DNA of 10,895 nt from DASQDT01 sp036380435 (GCA_036380435.1 DASVES010000469.1:1-10895), one strand, 5' to 3'; counted from the stretch's first letter, positions 1 through 6,956 are shown. A program made the numbers and translations. Notes: generated by a model not told the origin, from the letters alone.

Positions 1-2
1 CG

Positions 3-146
3 CCCGCGACCGCCGAGGCGAGACAGGGCGGCAACGCGCCCGCCGCAAGGACACCCGCGTCGAAGCCCAAGAGCGGGGAGTCGGCCGCCGCCGCCGAAGC
101 CGCCCGCCGGAAAAGGAAGGCCGCGCTCAATGCGCTCGACCAGTAG
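3..146 (+). CDS. 3' end of an unidentified gene (partial)
   Basis: An open frame enters from the left edge and stops with TAG at 144-146. It gives 47 residues of an Ala/Pro/Lys/Arg-rich tail ending KRKAALNALDQ. The composition is low-complexity and basic, like a disordered C-terminus. Nothing in it identifies a family. The frame is supported only by being open to the edge and by GC-rich codon use like its neighbours, so this may be a chance open frame. Confidence 0.45.
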   Translation, partial: PATAEARQGGNAPAARTPASKPKSGESAAAAEAARRKRKAALNALDQ

Positions 147-191
147 TGCGTGGCGTGGGGCGTAGGCGCGGCCGCGAAGTTTGCAAGCGTC

Positions 192-1178
192 ATGAAGCTG
201 AAACATCGGACGGGAACAATCGTCAGACGCCGCGCCGCGCGCGCCCTGCCGACGCTCGCGCTGGCGGCCGCCTTCCTCTTTGTCGGCCACGCCGCGCCGG
301 CCACGGCCGCGCAGGCGAAGAAGCCGATTAGCAAGGACGGGCTCCTCAAGGCCATCAGGATCAACGGCCTCTCGACCGCCGAACTCGTCAAGCAGATCGA
401 ACAGCGCGGCGTCTCCTTCGTGGTGACGCCCGCCGTGGAGCAGGAGATGACGGCGTCCGGCGCGCGCCCCGAGGTCGTCGCCGCCGCGCGCCGCAACTAC
501 CGCGCCGGCGCGACCCCGGCAGTTGCCGCGGGCGGAGGGCGCGGTGGGAGGACGAACGTGCCGCCGACGGCCAAGGGGCGTGCGCGCCCGGCGCCCCCGC
601 GCGGGCCTGACTACGACGACCTGACCGACCAGGCCACGCTCGCCTACGACACGCGCGACCCCGCCCGCGCCGTGCAGCTCTTGCAGCAGGCCATCCAGCT
701 CGACCCCTCGCAGCCGCGCGCCTACCAATTGCTCGGCTTCACACAGCTCTACCTACAGGACGACATCGCGTCGGCCGAGCGCAACATGCGCGAGGCCATC
801 ACGCGCGGCGGGTCGGCCGGCTTCCGCGTCTTCCACGACCACGCCGAGGGCTCTTTCAACCAGACCTGCGCGGGCACGCTCTTCGTCACGCAGTCGAACG
901 TCACCTTCAAGGCCGACAACGGCCGCGACACCTTCGAGGCGCTCGACTCGCAGATCAAAGAGATCAAGGTCAACAAGCTCGTCGGCCGCGGCCCCCTCGG
1001 CGGACTGTTCGGCGGCAAGGGCGACATTGGTAAGCTGTTCGGAGGCAAAGGCGACCTCGGCGCCTTCCACATCAAGGTCTCGAAGAATTACAACTTCGCC
1101 CCACTGACTCAGAAGAAGAAGGAGTCGGAGCTGATCATCAAGCTCGTCAGGGAGTTCGGCGCGATCAAGGGCGACTGA
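192..1178 (+). CDS. Exported TPR-like protein with C-terminal PH/GRAM-like domain (paralogue 1)
   Basis: The predicted product is 328 residues and probably exported. Residues 1-42 form a signal peptide: a basic n-region (KLKHRTGTIVRRRAAR), a hydrophobic stretch (about 19-33) and a likely cleavage near ATAAQA. I chose ATG 192 over the in-frame GTG at 150 because it places the basic residues directly before the hydrophobic core; no clear Shine-Dalgarno is visible. Residues about 43-104 are a helical module (ISKDGLLKAIRINGL to ARPEVVAAARRNYR), then a Gly/Pro/Arg-rich linker (105-138). TPR-like helices follow at about 139-206, and a beta-rich domain at 211-325 carries one conserved Cys (226) and a GRDTFEA motif. 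The PH/GRAM-like label is inferred from the pattern only. A Gly-rich insert at 266-289 repeats LFGGKGD twice. The next gene is a tandem paralogue 47 nt away, so the two are probably co-transcribed. The biological role is unknown. Confidence 0.8.
   Translation: MKLKHRTGTIVRRRAARALPTLALAAAFLFVGHAAPATAAQAKKPISKDGLLKAIRINGLSTAELVKQIEQRGVSFVVTPAVEQEMTASGARPEVVAAARRNYRAGATPAVAAGGGRGGRTNVPPTAKGRARPAPPRGPDYDDLTDQATLAYDTRDPARAVQLLQQAIQLDPSQPRAYQLLGFTQLYLQDDIASAERNMREAITRGGSAGFRVFHDHAEGSFNQTCAGTLFVTQSNVTFKADNGRDTFEALDSQIKEIKVNKLVGRGPLGGLFGGKGDIGKLFGGKGDLGAFHIKVSKNYNFAPLTQKKKESELIIKLVREFGAIKGD
1005..1064 (+). repeat. 30-bp tandem repeat inside paralogue 1
   Basis: Two adjacent 30-bp units, 1005-1034 and 1035-1064, each begin ctgttcgg. 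They encode two LFGGKGD-containing decapeptides. Differences lie mostly at third codon positions in the first half of the unit. The second paralogue lacks this stretch at the equivalent point (its VGAAYGAFH region), so the Gly-rich loop is an expansion specific to this copy. Confidence 0.7.
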
Positions 1179-1225
1179 AAGATTTTTTGGCCGCGCGTCT
1201 ACGGCGACGCGGCGCGGAGACATTC

Positions 1226-2389
1226 ATGTCAGCACACGTCAACACACGAACACACGTCACACGGAGCAGCCGCGCCGTCCGCGCGCTTCTCTTGATGCTG
1301 CTCGCCGTCGCCTGCGCGGCGCCCCTTCTCGCCGGCGCGGCCACGTCGCAGGCGAAGAAGCCGATCAGCAAGAAGGGCCTCATCAACGCCGTTAAGATCA
1401 ATGGTCTGACGACGCGGGAGTTTATCCGCGAGATCGAGTCGCGCGGCGTGGACTTCGAGATGACCGGGGCGGCCGAGTCGGAGATTCGCGGCGCGGGCGC
1501 GCGCCCCGAGATCGTTGACGCCGCCCGCTCCAACTACCGTGGGGCGGCGGCGCGGCCCGCCGTCACCGCCGCCCGCAACACGTCCGCCCGGCCGAACACC
1601 TCGACCGGCACGTCGCCCGCGGCGAGCGTCCCTTCGGGGCCGCCGCTCTCGAAGGACGCTATCGTCGAGTTGCTCCGCAACGGCGTCCCGGCCGAGCGCG
1701 TCGAACGCAACGTCGAGGCGCGCGGGGTCACCTTCTCGATGACGCCCGACATCGCGCGCGAGATCAAGGCCGCGGGCGGAACCAACGCGCTCGTCGGCGC
1801 GATCACGGAAAAGGCCGTCTCCGGCCCTTCGTCGGCCGGCAATAACAACGAACCGGACGACGACGCGGGCGAGGAAGCGAGCGGCCCGAGCTACGAGGGA
1901 CTCATCGATCAGGCGCAGGCGTCTTTCACGCGGCAGGACTTCAACAGCGCCGGCGCTCAGCTTCGACAGGCCATCGAGCTTGACCCGTCGCGGCCGATAG
2001 GCTACCAACTGCTCGGCTCGTGGCTCCTGCTCGGGGGCGACATCGCCTCCGCCGAGAAGGCCATGCGCCTGGCCCTCGAACGCGGCGGCTCGGCCAACTT
2101 CCGCGTCGCGCACGACCACGACGGCGCCTTCAACCAGTACTGCGAGGGTTCGTTCTTCGTCTCGAAGGCGGGCGTGAGCTTCGTCGCCAACGACGGCCGC
2201 GACACCTTCGAGGCCGAGGACGCGAACATCAAGGAGTTCAAGACGAACCGGATGGTGGGCGCCGCCTACGGGGCCTTCCACGTCAAGCCCGTGCAGAAAA
2301 TCAACAACCGCGACAACTTCAATTTCGCCCCCTTAAGCAGAAACAAGGGCGAGTCGGAGCTAATGATCCGTCTGTTCCAGGCGTTCTGA
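1226..2389 (+). CDS. Exported TPR-like protein with duplicated N-terminal module (paralogue 2)
   Basis: The product is 387 residues and a clear paralogue of the preceding gene. I chose ATG 1226 because GGAGA lies 5 nt upstream and it yields a good signal peptide (hydrophobic core about 20-38, possible cleavage after ATSQA near residue 43). A Cys at residue 30 follows AVA, a poor lipobox, so lipidation is unlikely but not excluded. The helical module occurs twice: residues about 44-105 (KKPISKKGLINAVKINGL onward) and about 138-195 (PLSKDAIVELLRNGV onward), each with a RGVxFxMT-type core. A disordered Ala/Ser/Thr linker (106-137) and an acidic linker (200-220) flank the second copy. TPR-like helices span about 222-288. 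The C-terminal domain (292-384) shares HDH, NQxC, GRDTFEAxD, GAFHxK and NFAPL with paralogue 1. Function unknown; a scaffold or binding role in the envelope is an inference from fold alone. Confidence 0.82.
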   Translation: MSAHVNTRTHVTRSSRAVRALLLMLLAVACAAPLLAGAATSQAKKPISKKGLINAVKINGLTTREFIREIESRGVDFEMTGAAESEIRGAGARPEIVDAARSNYRGAAARPAVTAARNTSARPNTSTGTSPAASVPSGPPLSKDAIVELLRNGVPAERVERNVEARGVTFSMTPDIAREIKAAGGTNALVGAITEKAVSGPSSAGNNNEPDDDAGEEASGPSYEGLIDQAQASFTRQDFNSAGAQLRQAIELDPSRPIGYQLLGSWLLLGGDIASAEKAMRLALERGGSANFRVAHDHDGAFNQYCEGSFFVSKAGVSFVANDGRDTFEAEDANIKEFKTNRMVGAAYGAFHVKPVQKINNRDNFNFAPLSRNKGESELMIRLFQAF

Positions 2390-2403
2390 CCGCGCCGAGC
2401 GCG

Positions 2404-2488
2404 AAGGCAAAAGTAAAAAGGCAAAAGGCAAAAGTGAAGAGGCTACCGGCCTTCCCACTTTTGCCTTTTGCCTTTTTACTTTTGCCTT
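2404..2488. repeat. Heptamer-built hairpin, 33-bp perfect arms
   Basis: The left arm 2404-2436 is the exact reverse complement of 2456-2488, with a 19-nt loop. The left arm reads in heptamers: AAGGCAA, AAGTAAA, AAGGCAA, AAGGCAA, AAGTG. It starts 14 nt after the stop of paralogue 2 and 166 nt before the hydroxylase start. It could act as a transcription terminator or RNA-stabilising hairpin, although no T-run follows it directly. It is much AT-richer than the surrounding sequence. Confidence 0.9.
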
Positions 2489-2592
2489 TCCCCTTTCGCC
2501 TGCCCCACGCAAAACTGTTATCATGGCCCTTCTAGCGAACCCGCCCCGACGCTTCGTCTTGCCGGGGGAATCAACAATCACTTCGGGATTTA

Positions 2593-2622
2593 GCGGCGGC
2601 GCGGCCGGTCGGCGGCCGCCGC
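2593..2622 (+). other. GC hairpin in the leader of the hydroxylase cluster
   Basis: GCGGCGG (2593-2599) pairs with CCGCCGC (2616-2622), 32 nt before the ATG at 2655 and close to the ribosome-binding site. It might affect translation, but in sequence this GC-rich such a stem can arise by chance. I see no recognisable riboswitch or clear promoter in the 2489-2654 leader. Confidence 0.2.
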
Positions 2623-2654
2623 CAAAAACGTCCCGGCCGGACGGACGGAGACTG

Positions 2655-3188
2655 ATGTCGGAAAAAATCAGACAGAAAGCCCATGTCGAGTTCACCTTGA
2701 ACGGCGAGACGGTCGAGGTGGCGTTTGCGCCGCACAAGACCCTGCTCGAAGTCCTGCGTGAAGACCTCCAGCTCACGGGCACGAAGCACGGCTGCGAACT
2801 CGGCGAGTGCGGCACCTGCGCCGTCTTAGTTGACGGCCGCTCCGTGCTCTCCTGTCTCATGCTCGGTCTCGAAGCCGAGGGCCGGCGCGTCGAGACCGTC
2901 GAGGGGATGGCGACCGAAGAGGGCCTGCACCCCTTGCAGGACACCTTCGCCGACACGGGCGCCGCGCAGTGCGGCTACTGCACGCCCGGCTTCCTCCTCG
3001 TCGCCAAGGAACTGCTCGCGCAGCAGCCTAACCCCACGCGCGACGAGATCAAAGAGGCCCTGAGCGGCAACCTCTGCCGCTGCACCGGCTACATCAAAAT
3101 CTACGAGGCGGTCGAGCTGGCCGCGGCGCGCATGCGCGGCGAACGGGACGCCGCGCTTCCCCATGAGAGCATCTATGGCTGCAAGTAA
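2655..3188 (+). CDS. hcrC: Molybdenum hydroxylase 2Fe-2S subunit (4-hydroxybenzoyl-CoA reductase gamma-like)
   Basis: The 177-residue iron-sulfur subunit would carry electrons between the FAD subunit and the Mo site in the cytoplasm. The N-terminal plant-ferredoxin domain binds one [2Fe-2S] through Cys47, 52, 55 and 67 (HGCELGECGTC motif). The C-terminal helical domain binds a second through Cys106, 109, 141 and 143 (CGYCTPG and LCRCTGY). Length is close to the usual 150-170 residues. An in-frame ATG at 2523 exists, but ATG 2655 is preferred: GGAG lies 4 nt upstream and the protein then begins just before the beta-strand start (VEFTLNG). The stop overlaps the start of the Mo-subunit gene by 26 nt, indicating translational coupling. 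Small subunits do not distinguish substrates; the hcr assignment rests on the partner FAD subunit. Confidence 0.9.
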   Translation: MSEKIRQKAHVEFTLNGETVEVAFAPHKTLLEVLREDLQLTGTKHGCELGECGTCAVLVDGRSVLSCLMLGLEAEGRRVETVEGMATEEGLHPLQDTFADTGAAQCGYCTPGFLLVAKELLAQQPNPTRDEIKEALSGNLCRCTGYIKIYEAVELAAARMRGERDAALPHESIYGCK

Positions 3189-5664
3189 AGAGCAGGGACA
3201 GAGCAGCGGCGACGCCGGCAAACTCAAGGTGAACGGCGCGGCCTCAGCCGACGGCCGAAGCTTGAAGGTCGTCGGCCGACCCTTTCGCAAGGTGGACGCG
3301 CGCTCGAAGTGCGTCGGCGAGACGCGCTTCGCTGACGACATCAGCTTGCCGCGCATGCTCTACTGCAAAATCCTGCGCTCGCCCGAGCCGCACGCGCTGA
3401 TTAAATCAATCGACACCACGAAGGCGGCGGCGCTCCCCGGCGTCCTCGCCGTCATCACCGGCCGTGATTTGCCGATTCCTTACGGCATCCTCCCCGTCAG
3501 TCAGGACGAGCACCCGCTGTGCGTCGAGCGCGTGCGCTTCGTCGGCGACCCCGTAGCGGCCGTCGCGGCCGTGGACGAAGACACGGCGTTCGACGCGATG
3601 AATCTCATCGAGGTCGAGTACGAACGACTGCAATCCATCACCAGCATCGAAGAGGCCGTGTTGGTCGAGGAGCCGCGCATCCACGACTACGGCGACCACG
3701 GCAACGTCCACAAGAAGGTTCATCTGGAGTTCGGCGACTTAGACGTTGGCTTCGCCGAAGCCGACCTCGTCCGCGAAGACATCTTCTTCTACGAGGGCAA
3801 CACGCACCTGCCGATGGAGCAGCACGCGGCCGTCGCCCACTTCGACTCCGACCAGAAGCTCACCATCTGGAGCTCCACGCAGACGCCGCACTACGTCCAT
3901 CGCGCGCTCGCCAAGACTCTGGAGATGACGGCCGCGCACATCCGCGTCATCGCCACGCCCAACGGCGGCGGCTTCGGCGGCAAGTCCGACCCCTTCAACC
4001 ACGAGATCGTCGTCGCCAAGCTCTCGATGATTACGCGCCGGCCCGTCAAGGTGACGCTCACGCGCGAGGAGGTCTTCTACTGCCACCGCGGCCGTCACCC
4101 CGTTTTGATGAAGAGCCGCATCGGCGTTAAAAAGGATGGCTCGATCACCGCGCTCGACTTCCACTCGTTCCTCGACGGCGGGGCCTACGGCTCCTACGGC
4201 GTGGCCTCGACCTTCTACACCGGCGCGCTCCAGACCGTCACCTACGACGTGCCGCGCTACCGCTTCCGCGGCCTGCGCGCCTTTACGAACAAGCCGCCCT
4301 GCGGCCCCAAGCGCGGCCACGGCACACCGCAACCGCGCTTCGGCCTCGAAGTCCAGCTCGACAAGGTCGCCGAGGAGCTTAACCTCGACCCGGCCGAGAT
4401 GCGTCTCAAGCATCTGGTCAAGCCGTACTCCGTGACGGCCAACTACCTGCGCGTCGGCTCGATGGGTCTGGGCAAGTGCATCGAGAAAGTCGTCGAAGGC
4501 TCCGACTGGAAGAACAAGTTCAGGAAACTTCCCTACGGCCGCGGCGTCGGCGTCGCTTGCAGCTCTTACATCTGCGGCGCGGGCCTGCCGATCTACTGGA
4601 ACAACATGCCGCACTCGGGCGTGCAGCTCCGGCTCGACCGGCAGGGCGGCGTCTGCGTCCAGTGCGGCTCGACCGACATCGGGCAAGGGTCTGACTCCAT
4701 CCTCGCCTACATCGTCGCCGAAGTCCTCGGCATCGACCCCTTCGACATCCGCGTCGTCACCGCCGACACCGACCTCACGCCCGTAGACTTGGGGAGCTAT
4801 TCGAGCCGCGTCACCCTGATGACCGGCAACGCCGCCCTCCAAGCCGCCGAGCGCGCACGCGAACTCCTGACGATGGCCGTCTCCGAAAAACTCGGCGTCC
4901 CCGTCGAAAATCTCTCCTTCGCCGACCGCCGCGTCTTCGACGTGGAGAACCCCGAGACGGGCGTCACCTTCGCCGAGGCCGTCGTGCTTGCCGAGTCGAA
5001 GTACGGCACCATCGGCACGGTCGGCTCCTACGTGCCGCCGCGCTCGCCCGGCAAGTTCAAGGGCGCGGGCGTCGGGCCGTCGCCGGCCTACAGCTACTCG
5101 GCGGCGGTCGCCGAGGTCGATGTCGATGCGGAGACGGGCATCATCACCGTCGAGCGCGTCTGGATCGGTCACGACATCGGGCGCTCCATCAACCCGATGC
5201 TCGTCATGGGGCAGGTCGAAGGCTCGGTCTACATGGGGTTGGGCGAAGCGCTCATGGAAGAGATGATCTACCGCGCCAACCGCAACGTCGTCCACAAATT
5301 CCCGAGCCTGCTCGAATACAAAAGCCCGACCACGATGGAGATGTGCGACGTGGTCACCTACCTCATCGAAGACCCCGACCCCAACGGCCCCTACGGCGCA
5401 AAGGAAGTCGGTCAGGGGCCGCTCCTCCCCGTGATGCCGGCCGTCGCAAACGCCGTCTACGACGCCGTCGGCGTGCGCGTCGATGAAGTGCCCATCACGC
5501 CCGAGAAGGTTCTCTCGGCCCTGCGCGCCAAGGCCAAAGGCAACGAGCCGCGCTACGGCCCCGCCTCCATCCCCGAGGTCGAGTGGCCCGACCCGCTCAA
5601 AGTCTTAACGCCCGCCGAGGGCGGCGACGGCAAAGAAATGCCGCGCGTGGCCGTGCACTCGTGA
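3163..5664 (+). CDS. hcrA: Molybdenum hydroxylase large (molybdopterin) subunit, HBCR alpha-like
   Basis: The 833-residue catalytic subunit is predicted to bind molybdopterin cytosine dinucleotide. An ATG at 3175 is an equally possible start; neither has a strong ribosome-binding site and both lie inside the upstream gene. About 40 extra, polar N-terminal residues precede the conserved GRPFRKVDARSKCVGETRFADD beginning. Family marks include the GGGFGGK loop (268-274), the GQGSD cofactor loop (507-511) and GAKEVGQGP (745-753). In xanthine oxidase and, as I recall, Thauera HcrA, the residue aligned with Gln751 is the catalytic Glu; here the codon is CAG. Characterised HcrA is about 770 residues. 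A diverged copy of the last 21 codons recurs at 6253-6315. The FAD-subunit gene, which would normally follow, lies 1.3 kb downstream beyond an accessory island. Substrate is not certain: an aromatic acyl-CoA is favoured by the HcrB-like partner. Confidence 0.88.
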   Translation: MRASMAASKEQGQSSGDAGKLKVNGAASADGRSLKVVGRPFRKVDARSKCVGETRFADDISLPRMLYCKILRSPEPHALIKSIDTTKAAALPGVLAVITGRDLPIPYGILPVSQDEHPLCVERVRFVGDPVAAVAAVDEDTAFDAMNLIEVEYERLQSITSIEEAVLVEEPRIHDYGDHGNVHKKVHLEFGDLDVGFAEADLVREDIFFYEGNTHLPMEQHAAVAHFDSDQKLTIWSSTQTPHYVHRALAKTLEMTAAHIRVIATPNGGGFGGKSDPFNHEIVVAKLSMITRRPVKVTLTREEVFYCHRGRHPVLMKSRIGVKKDGSITALDFHSFLDGGAYGSYGVASTFYTGALQTVTYDVPRYRFRGLRAFTNKPPCGPKRGHGTPQPRFGLEVQLDKVAEELNLDPAEMRLKHLVKPYSVTANYLRVGSMGLGKCIEKVVEGSDWKNKFRKLPYGRGVGVACSSYICGAGLPIYWNNMPHSGVQLRLDRQGGVCVQCGSTDIGQGSDSILAYIVAEVLGIDPFDIRVVTADTDLTPVDLGSYSSRVTLMTGNAALQAAERARELLTMAVSEKLGVPVENLSFADRRVFDVENPETGVTFAEAVVLAESKYGTIGTVGSYVPPRSPGKFKGAGVGPSPAYSYSAAVAEVDVDAETGIITVERVWIGHDIGRSINPMLVMGQVEGSVYMGLGEALMEEMIYRANRNVVHKFPSLLEYKSPTTMEMCDVVTYLIEDPDPNGPYGAKEVGQGPLLPVMPAVANAVYDAVGVRVDEVPITPEKVLSALRAKAKGNEPRYGPASIPEVEWPDPLKVLTPAEGGDGKEMPRVAVHS
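5602..5664 (+). repeat. Left copy of the duplicated hcrA 3' end
   Basis: The last 20 codons plus stop of the Mo-subunit gene align without gaps to 6253-6315. By hand count 46 of 63 bases match, including an exact 17-base block, ccgcgcgtggccgtgca, at 5641-5657 and 6292-6308. This copy is the functional end of the gene. Confidence 0.8.
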
Positions 5665-5682
5665 TGGCTGGCAGGTGACAGA

Positions 5683-6021
5683 GTGAAACTACCTAATGCT
5701 GACCGCGCAACCGTACCCGTTGAAAAGCTGCGCGATTACAGCTTGAACGCGGCGCACCCGGAGGGCAAACATAAGGCGCGCGTTTTTGCCGCCTTGCTGG
5801 GCTTCACGGCGGCAGACAGTGAGAAGTTGCGTCATATGATCCTCGCCGCCATCTTGACGCACGAAGCAGCGCAAGGGGCGACGGACGAACACGGCACGCG
5901 CTACAGGGTTGACTTTGAAGCGGAGGGATTACGCAGCCCGGTGATGATTCGCACGGGTTGGCACATTGATGCGGGTGAAACTATCCCGCGCCTTGTTAGT
6001 TGCTACGTGAAGAGGAAGTAA
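5683..6021 (+). CDS. DUF6883-like small protein
   Basis: The 112-residue product opens with KLPNADRATVPVEKLRDY, followed by a segment (HPEGKHKARVFAALLGF) that matches my memory of the DUF6883 family: a conserved N-terminal KLPNADRA, a glycine/histidine segment and a closing strand (here IPRLVSCYVKRK). The start is GTG 5683, with AGGTG about 6 nt upstream and an 18-nt gap after the hcrA stop, so it is probably read from the hydroxylase transcript. The next gene begins 4 nt after its stop. Members of this family are, as I recall, often paired with DUF4926 proteins in accessory regions, and a toxin-antitoxin-like role has been suspected by context only. Base composition is lower in GC than hcrA (36 of 60 in 5821-5880). 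No catalytic motif is evident. Confidence 0.75.
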   Translation: MKLPNADRATVPVEKLRDYSLNAAHPEGKHKARVFAALLGFTAADSEKLRHMILAAILTHEAAQGATDEHGTRYRVDFEAEGLRSPVMIRTGWHIDAGETIPRLVSCYVKRK

Positions 6022-6025
6022 AGCG

Positions 6026-6241
6026 ATGGACGAGATCAAAGTTCTCGATGTGGTGGCCCTGACGGAACACGTACCCGAACACGGCTTGCGGCGTGGCGAG
6101 GTCGGGACGGTCGTTGACCAGTGGAAAGATGGAGTATTTGAAGTCGAATTCAGCGATGACACCGGCGAAGCCTACGCCTTCGCCGCCGTGCCGGCCGGAA
6201 AGTTGATGAAGCTCTACTTCCGCAAAGATGAAGCGGCATGA
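6026..6241 (+). CDS. DUF4926-like small protein
   Basis: The 71-residue acidic protein has the DUF4926 pattern: LDVVALTEHVPEHGLRRGEVGTVV, then a short VFEVEFSDDTGEAYAF strand pair, resembling a small SH3-like barrel. AGAGGAAG lies upstream of ATG 6026 with good spacing, and the start is 4 nt after the DUF6883-like stop, so the two form a tight pair. Its stop overlaps an ATG (ATGA at 6238-6241) that opens the duplicated hcrA tail. In DUF6883/DUF4926 pairs it is tempting to see this as the antidote or partner subunit, but nothing in the sequence proves that. Confidence 0.78.
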   Translation: MDEIKVLDVVALTEHVPEHGLRRGEVGTVVDQWKDGVFEVEFSDDTGEAYAFAAVPAGKLMKLYFRKDEAA

Positions 6242-6315
6242 AGCTGCCGGAAATTCTGATGCCGGCCGAGGGAGGCGAAGGCATGAAGCCACCGCGCGTG
6301 GCCGTGCATTGGTGA
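6238..6315 (+). pseudogene. Duplicated remnant of the hcrA C-terminus
   Basis: A 25-codon open frame (ATG 6238 to TGA 6313-6315) contains LMPAEGGEGMKPPRVAVHW, which aligns without gaps to the hcrA end LTPAEGGDGKEMPRVAVHS. Over the 21 C-terminal residues 13 are identical. Similarity fades near the DUF4926 stop codon. It is not expected to be a working gene: it is the tail of a diverged hcrA copy bracketing the DUF6883/DUF4926 cassette. The GGTGAGG around its stop codon also serves as ribosome-binding site for the next gene. Confidence 0.7.
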
Positions 6316-6322
6316 GGTTTTT

Positions 6323-6937
6323 ATGGCTGACGCATTACCTCAGCTACAAATGAGACGGAAGCTTGGAAGCGAGCGTTTTCGACATAACGATAAAGACCTC
6401 GATTTAACTTTGCTTGATTTTTGGCGATGGTATGCCTCCGACCTTGTGGACAACACAAAACGTGGCATCTTGGCAGAGTTCATTGTGGCTAATGCTCTAG
6501 GATGCCTTAACGAGGTTTGCAATCTCGGAGATGCATACGACTTAGAATTGACGACGGGGGAGAAAATAGAGATCAAGTCAGCCGCTTATGTCCAATCTTG
6601 GTATCAAAAGAAGCATTCACCTATTGGCTTTAATATCCGACCAACAAGAGGGTGGAAAGCGAGTACGGGGCAGATGGAGGATGAAACTAAGAGACAAGCT
6701 GATATTTATATCTTCTGCCTTCTCAATCACAAAGACAAGGAATCAATTGACCCCTTAAATTTGGATCAGTGGGAGTTCTACATTCTTTCAGCTTCCGTAT
6801 TAAATCAGGCATGTCCAACTCAAGGACGAATTGGACTCACAAGTTTGGAAAGACTAAATCCGCTTAAAGCTTCATACGCGGAGATTAGACCTTGTGTTGA
6901 AAAGGTAGCTCAGTCTCTTAAAAAGACAGTGGGATAG
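6323..6937 (+). CDS. PD-(D/E)XK nuclease-like protein, probably restriction-related
   Basis: The 204-residue product has the layout of a PD-(D/E)XK nuclease: Glu52 in RGILAEFIVANALG, then Asp73 in AYDLEL, nine residues later Glu83-Ile-Lys85 (KIEIKSAAY), with a following QSWYQKK and an RQADIYIF strand (124-131). I recall a widespread family of orphan restriction-like proteins with the same WYASDLV, QSWYQKK and DQWEFY features, but have no formal name for it. ATG 6323 is supported by GAGG with a 5-nt spacer. No methyltransferase or specificity gene is adjacent, so it is an orphan here. Composition differs sharply from the neighbours: 24 of 60 G+C in 6361-6420, against 44 of 60 in 4621-4680 within hcrA. 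This points to recent transfer. It lies between two hydroxylase subunit genes. Confidence 0.7.
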   Translation: MADALPQLQMRRKLGSERFRHNDKDLDLTLLDFWRWYASDLVDNTKRGILAEFIVANALGCLNEVCNLGDAYDLELTTGEKIEIKSAAYVQSWYQKKHSPIGFNIRPTRGWKASTGQMEDETKRQADIYIFCLLNHKDKESIDPLNLDQWEFYILSASVLNQACPTQGRIGLTSLERLNPLKASYAEIRPCVEKVAQSLKKTVG

Positions 6938-6956
6938 TTTTTTTGGTATCAAGCAT

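Noticed and set aside
1229..2281. 350-codon - strand open frame opposite paralogue 2
   Set aside because: Shadow frame with low-complexity Arg/Ala/Val composition; the + strand frame carries a signal peptide and conserved modules.
2404..2488. CRISPR-like repeats
   Set aside because: The repeats are 7-base words arranged as one palindrome with no spacers.
2523..2654. 44-codon N-terminal extension of the 2Fe-2S subunit from ATG 2523
   Set aside because: Family members start near the ferredoxin fold, a GGAG site precedes ATG 2655, and the extension contains a GC hairpin and no conserved residues.
3739..5295. Long 518-codon open frame on the - strand within hcrA
   Set aside because: It is a shadow of the GC-rich + strand gene, with an Asp/Val/Arg-rich composition and no motifs; the + strand frame has clear family motifs.
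6911..6944. Possible intrinsic terminator after the nuclease-like gene (GTCT/AGAC followed by seven T)
   Set aside because: The stem is only 4 bp and lies in the coding end; the T-run is separated from it by several bases.
5665..6956. Integrase or insertion sequence responsible for the island
   Set aside because: No transposase-like or recombinase-like frame and no terminal inverted repeats were found; only the duplicated hcrA tail marks the edges.
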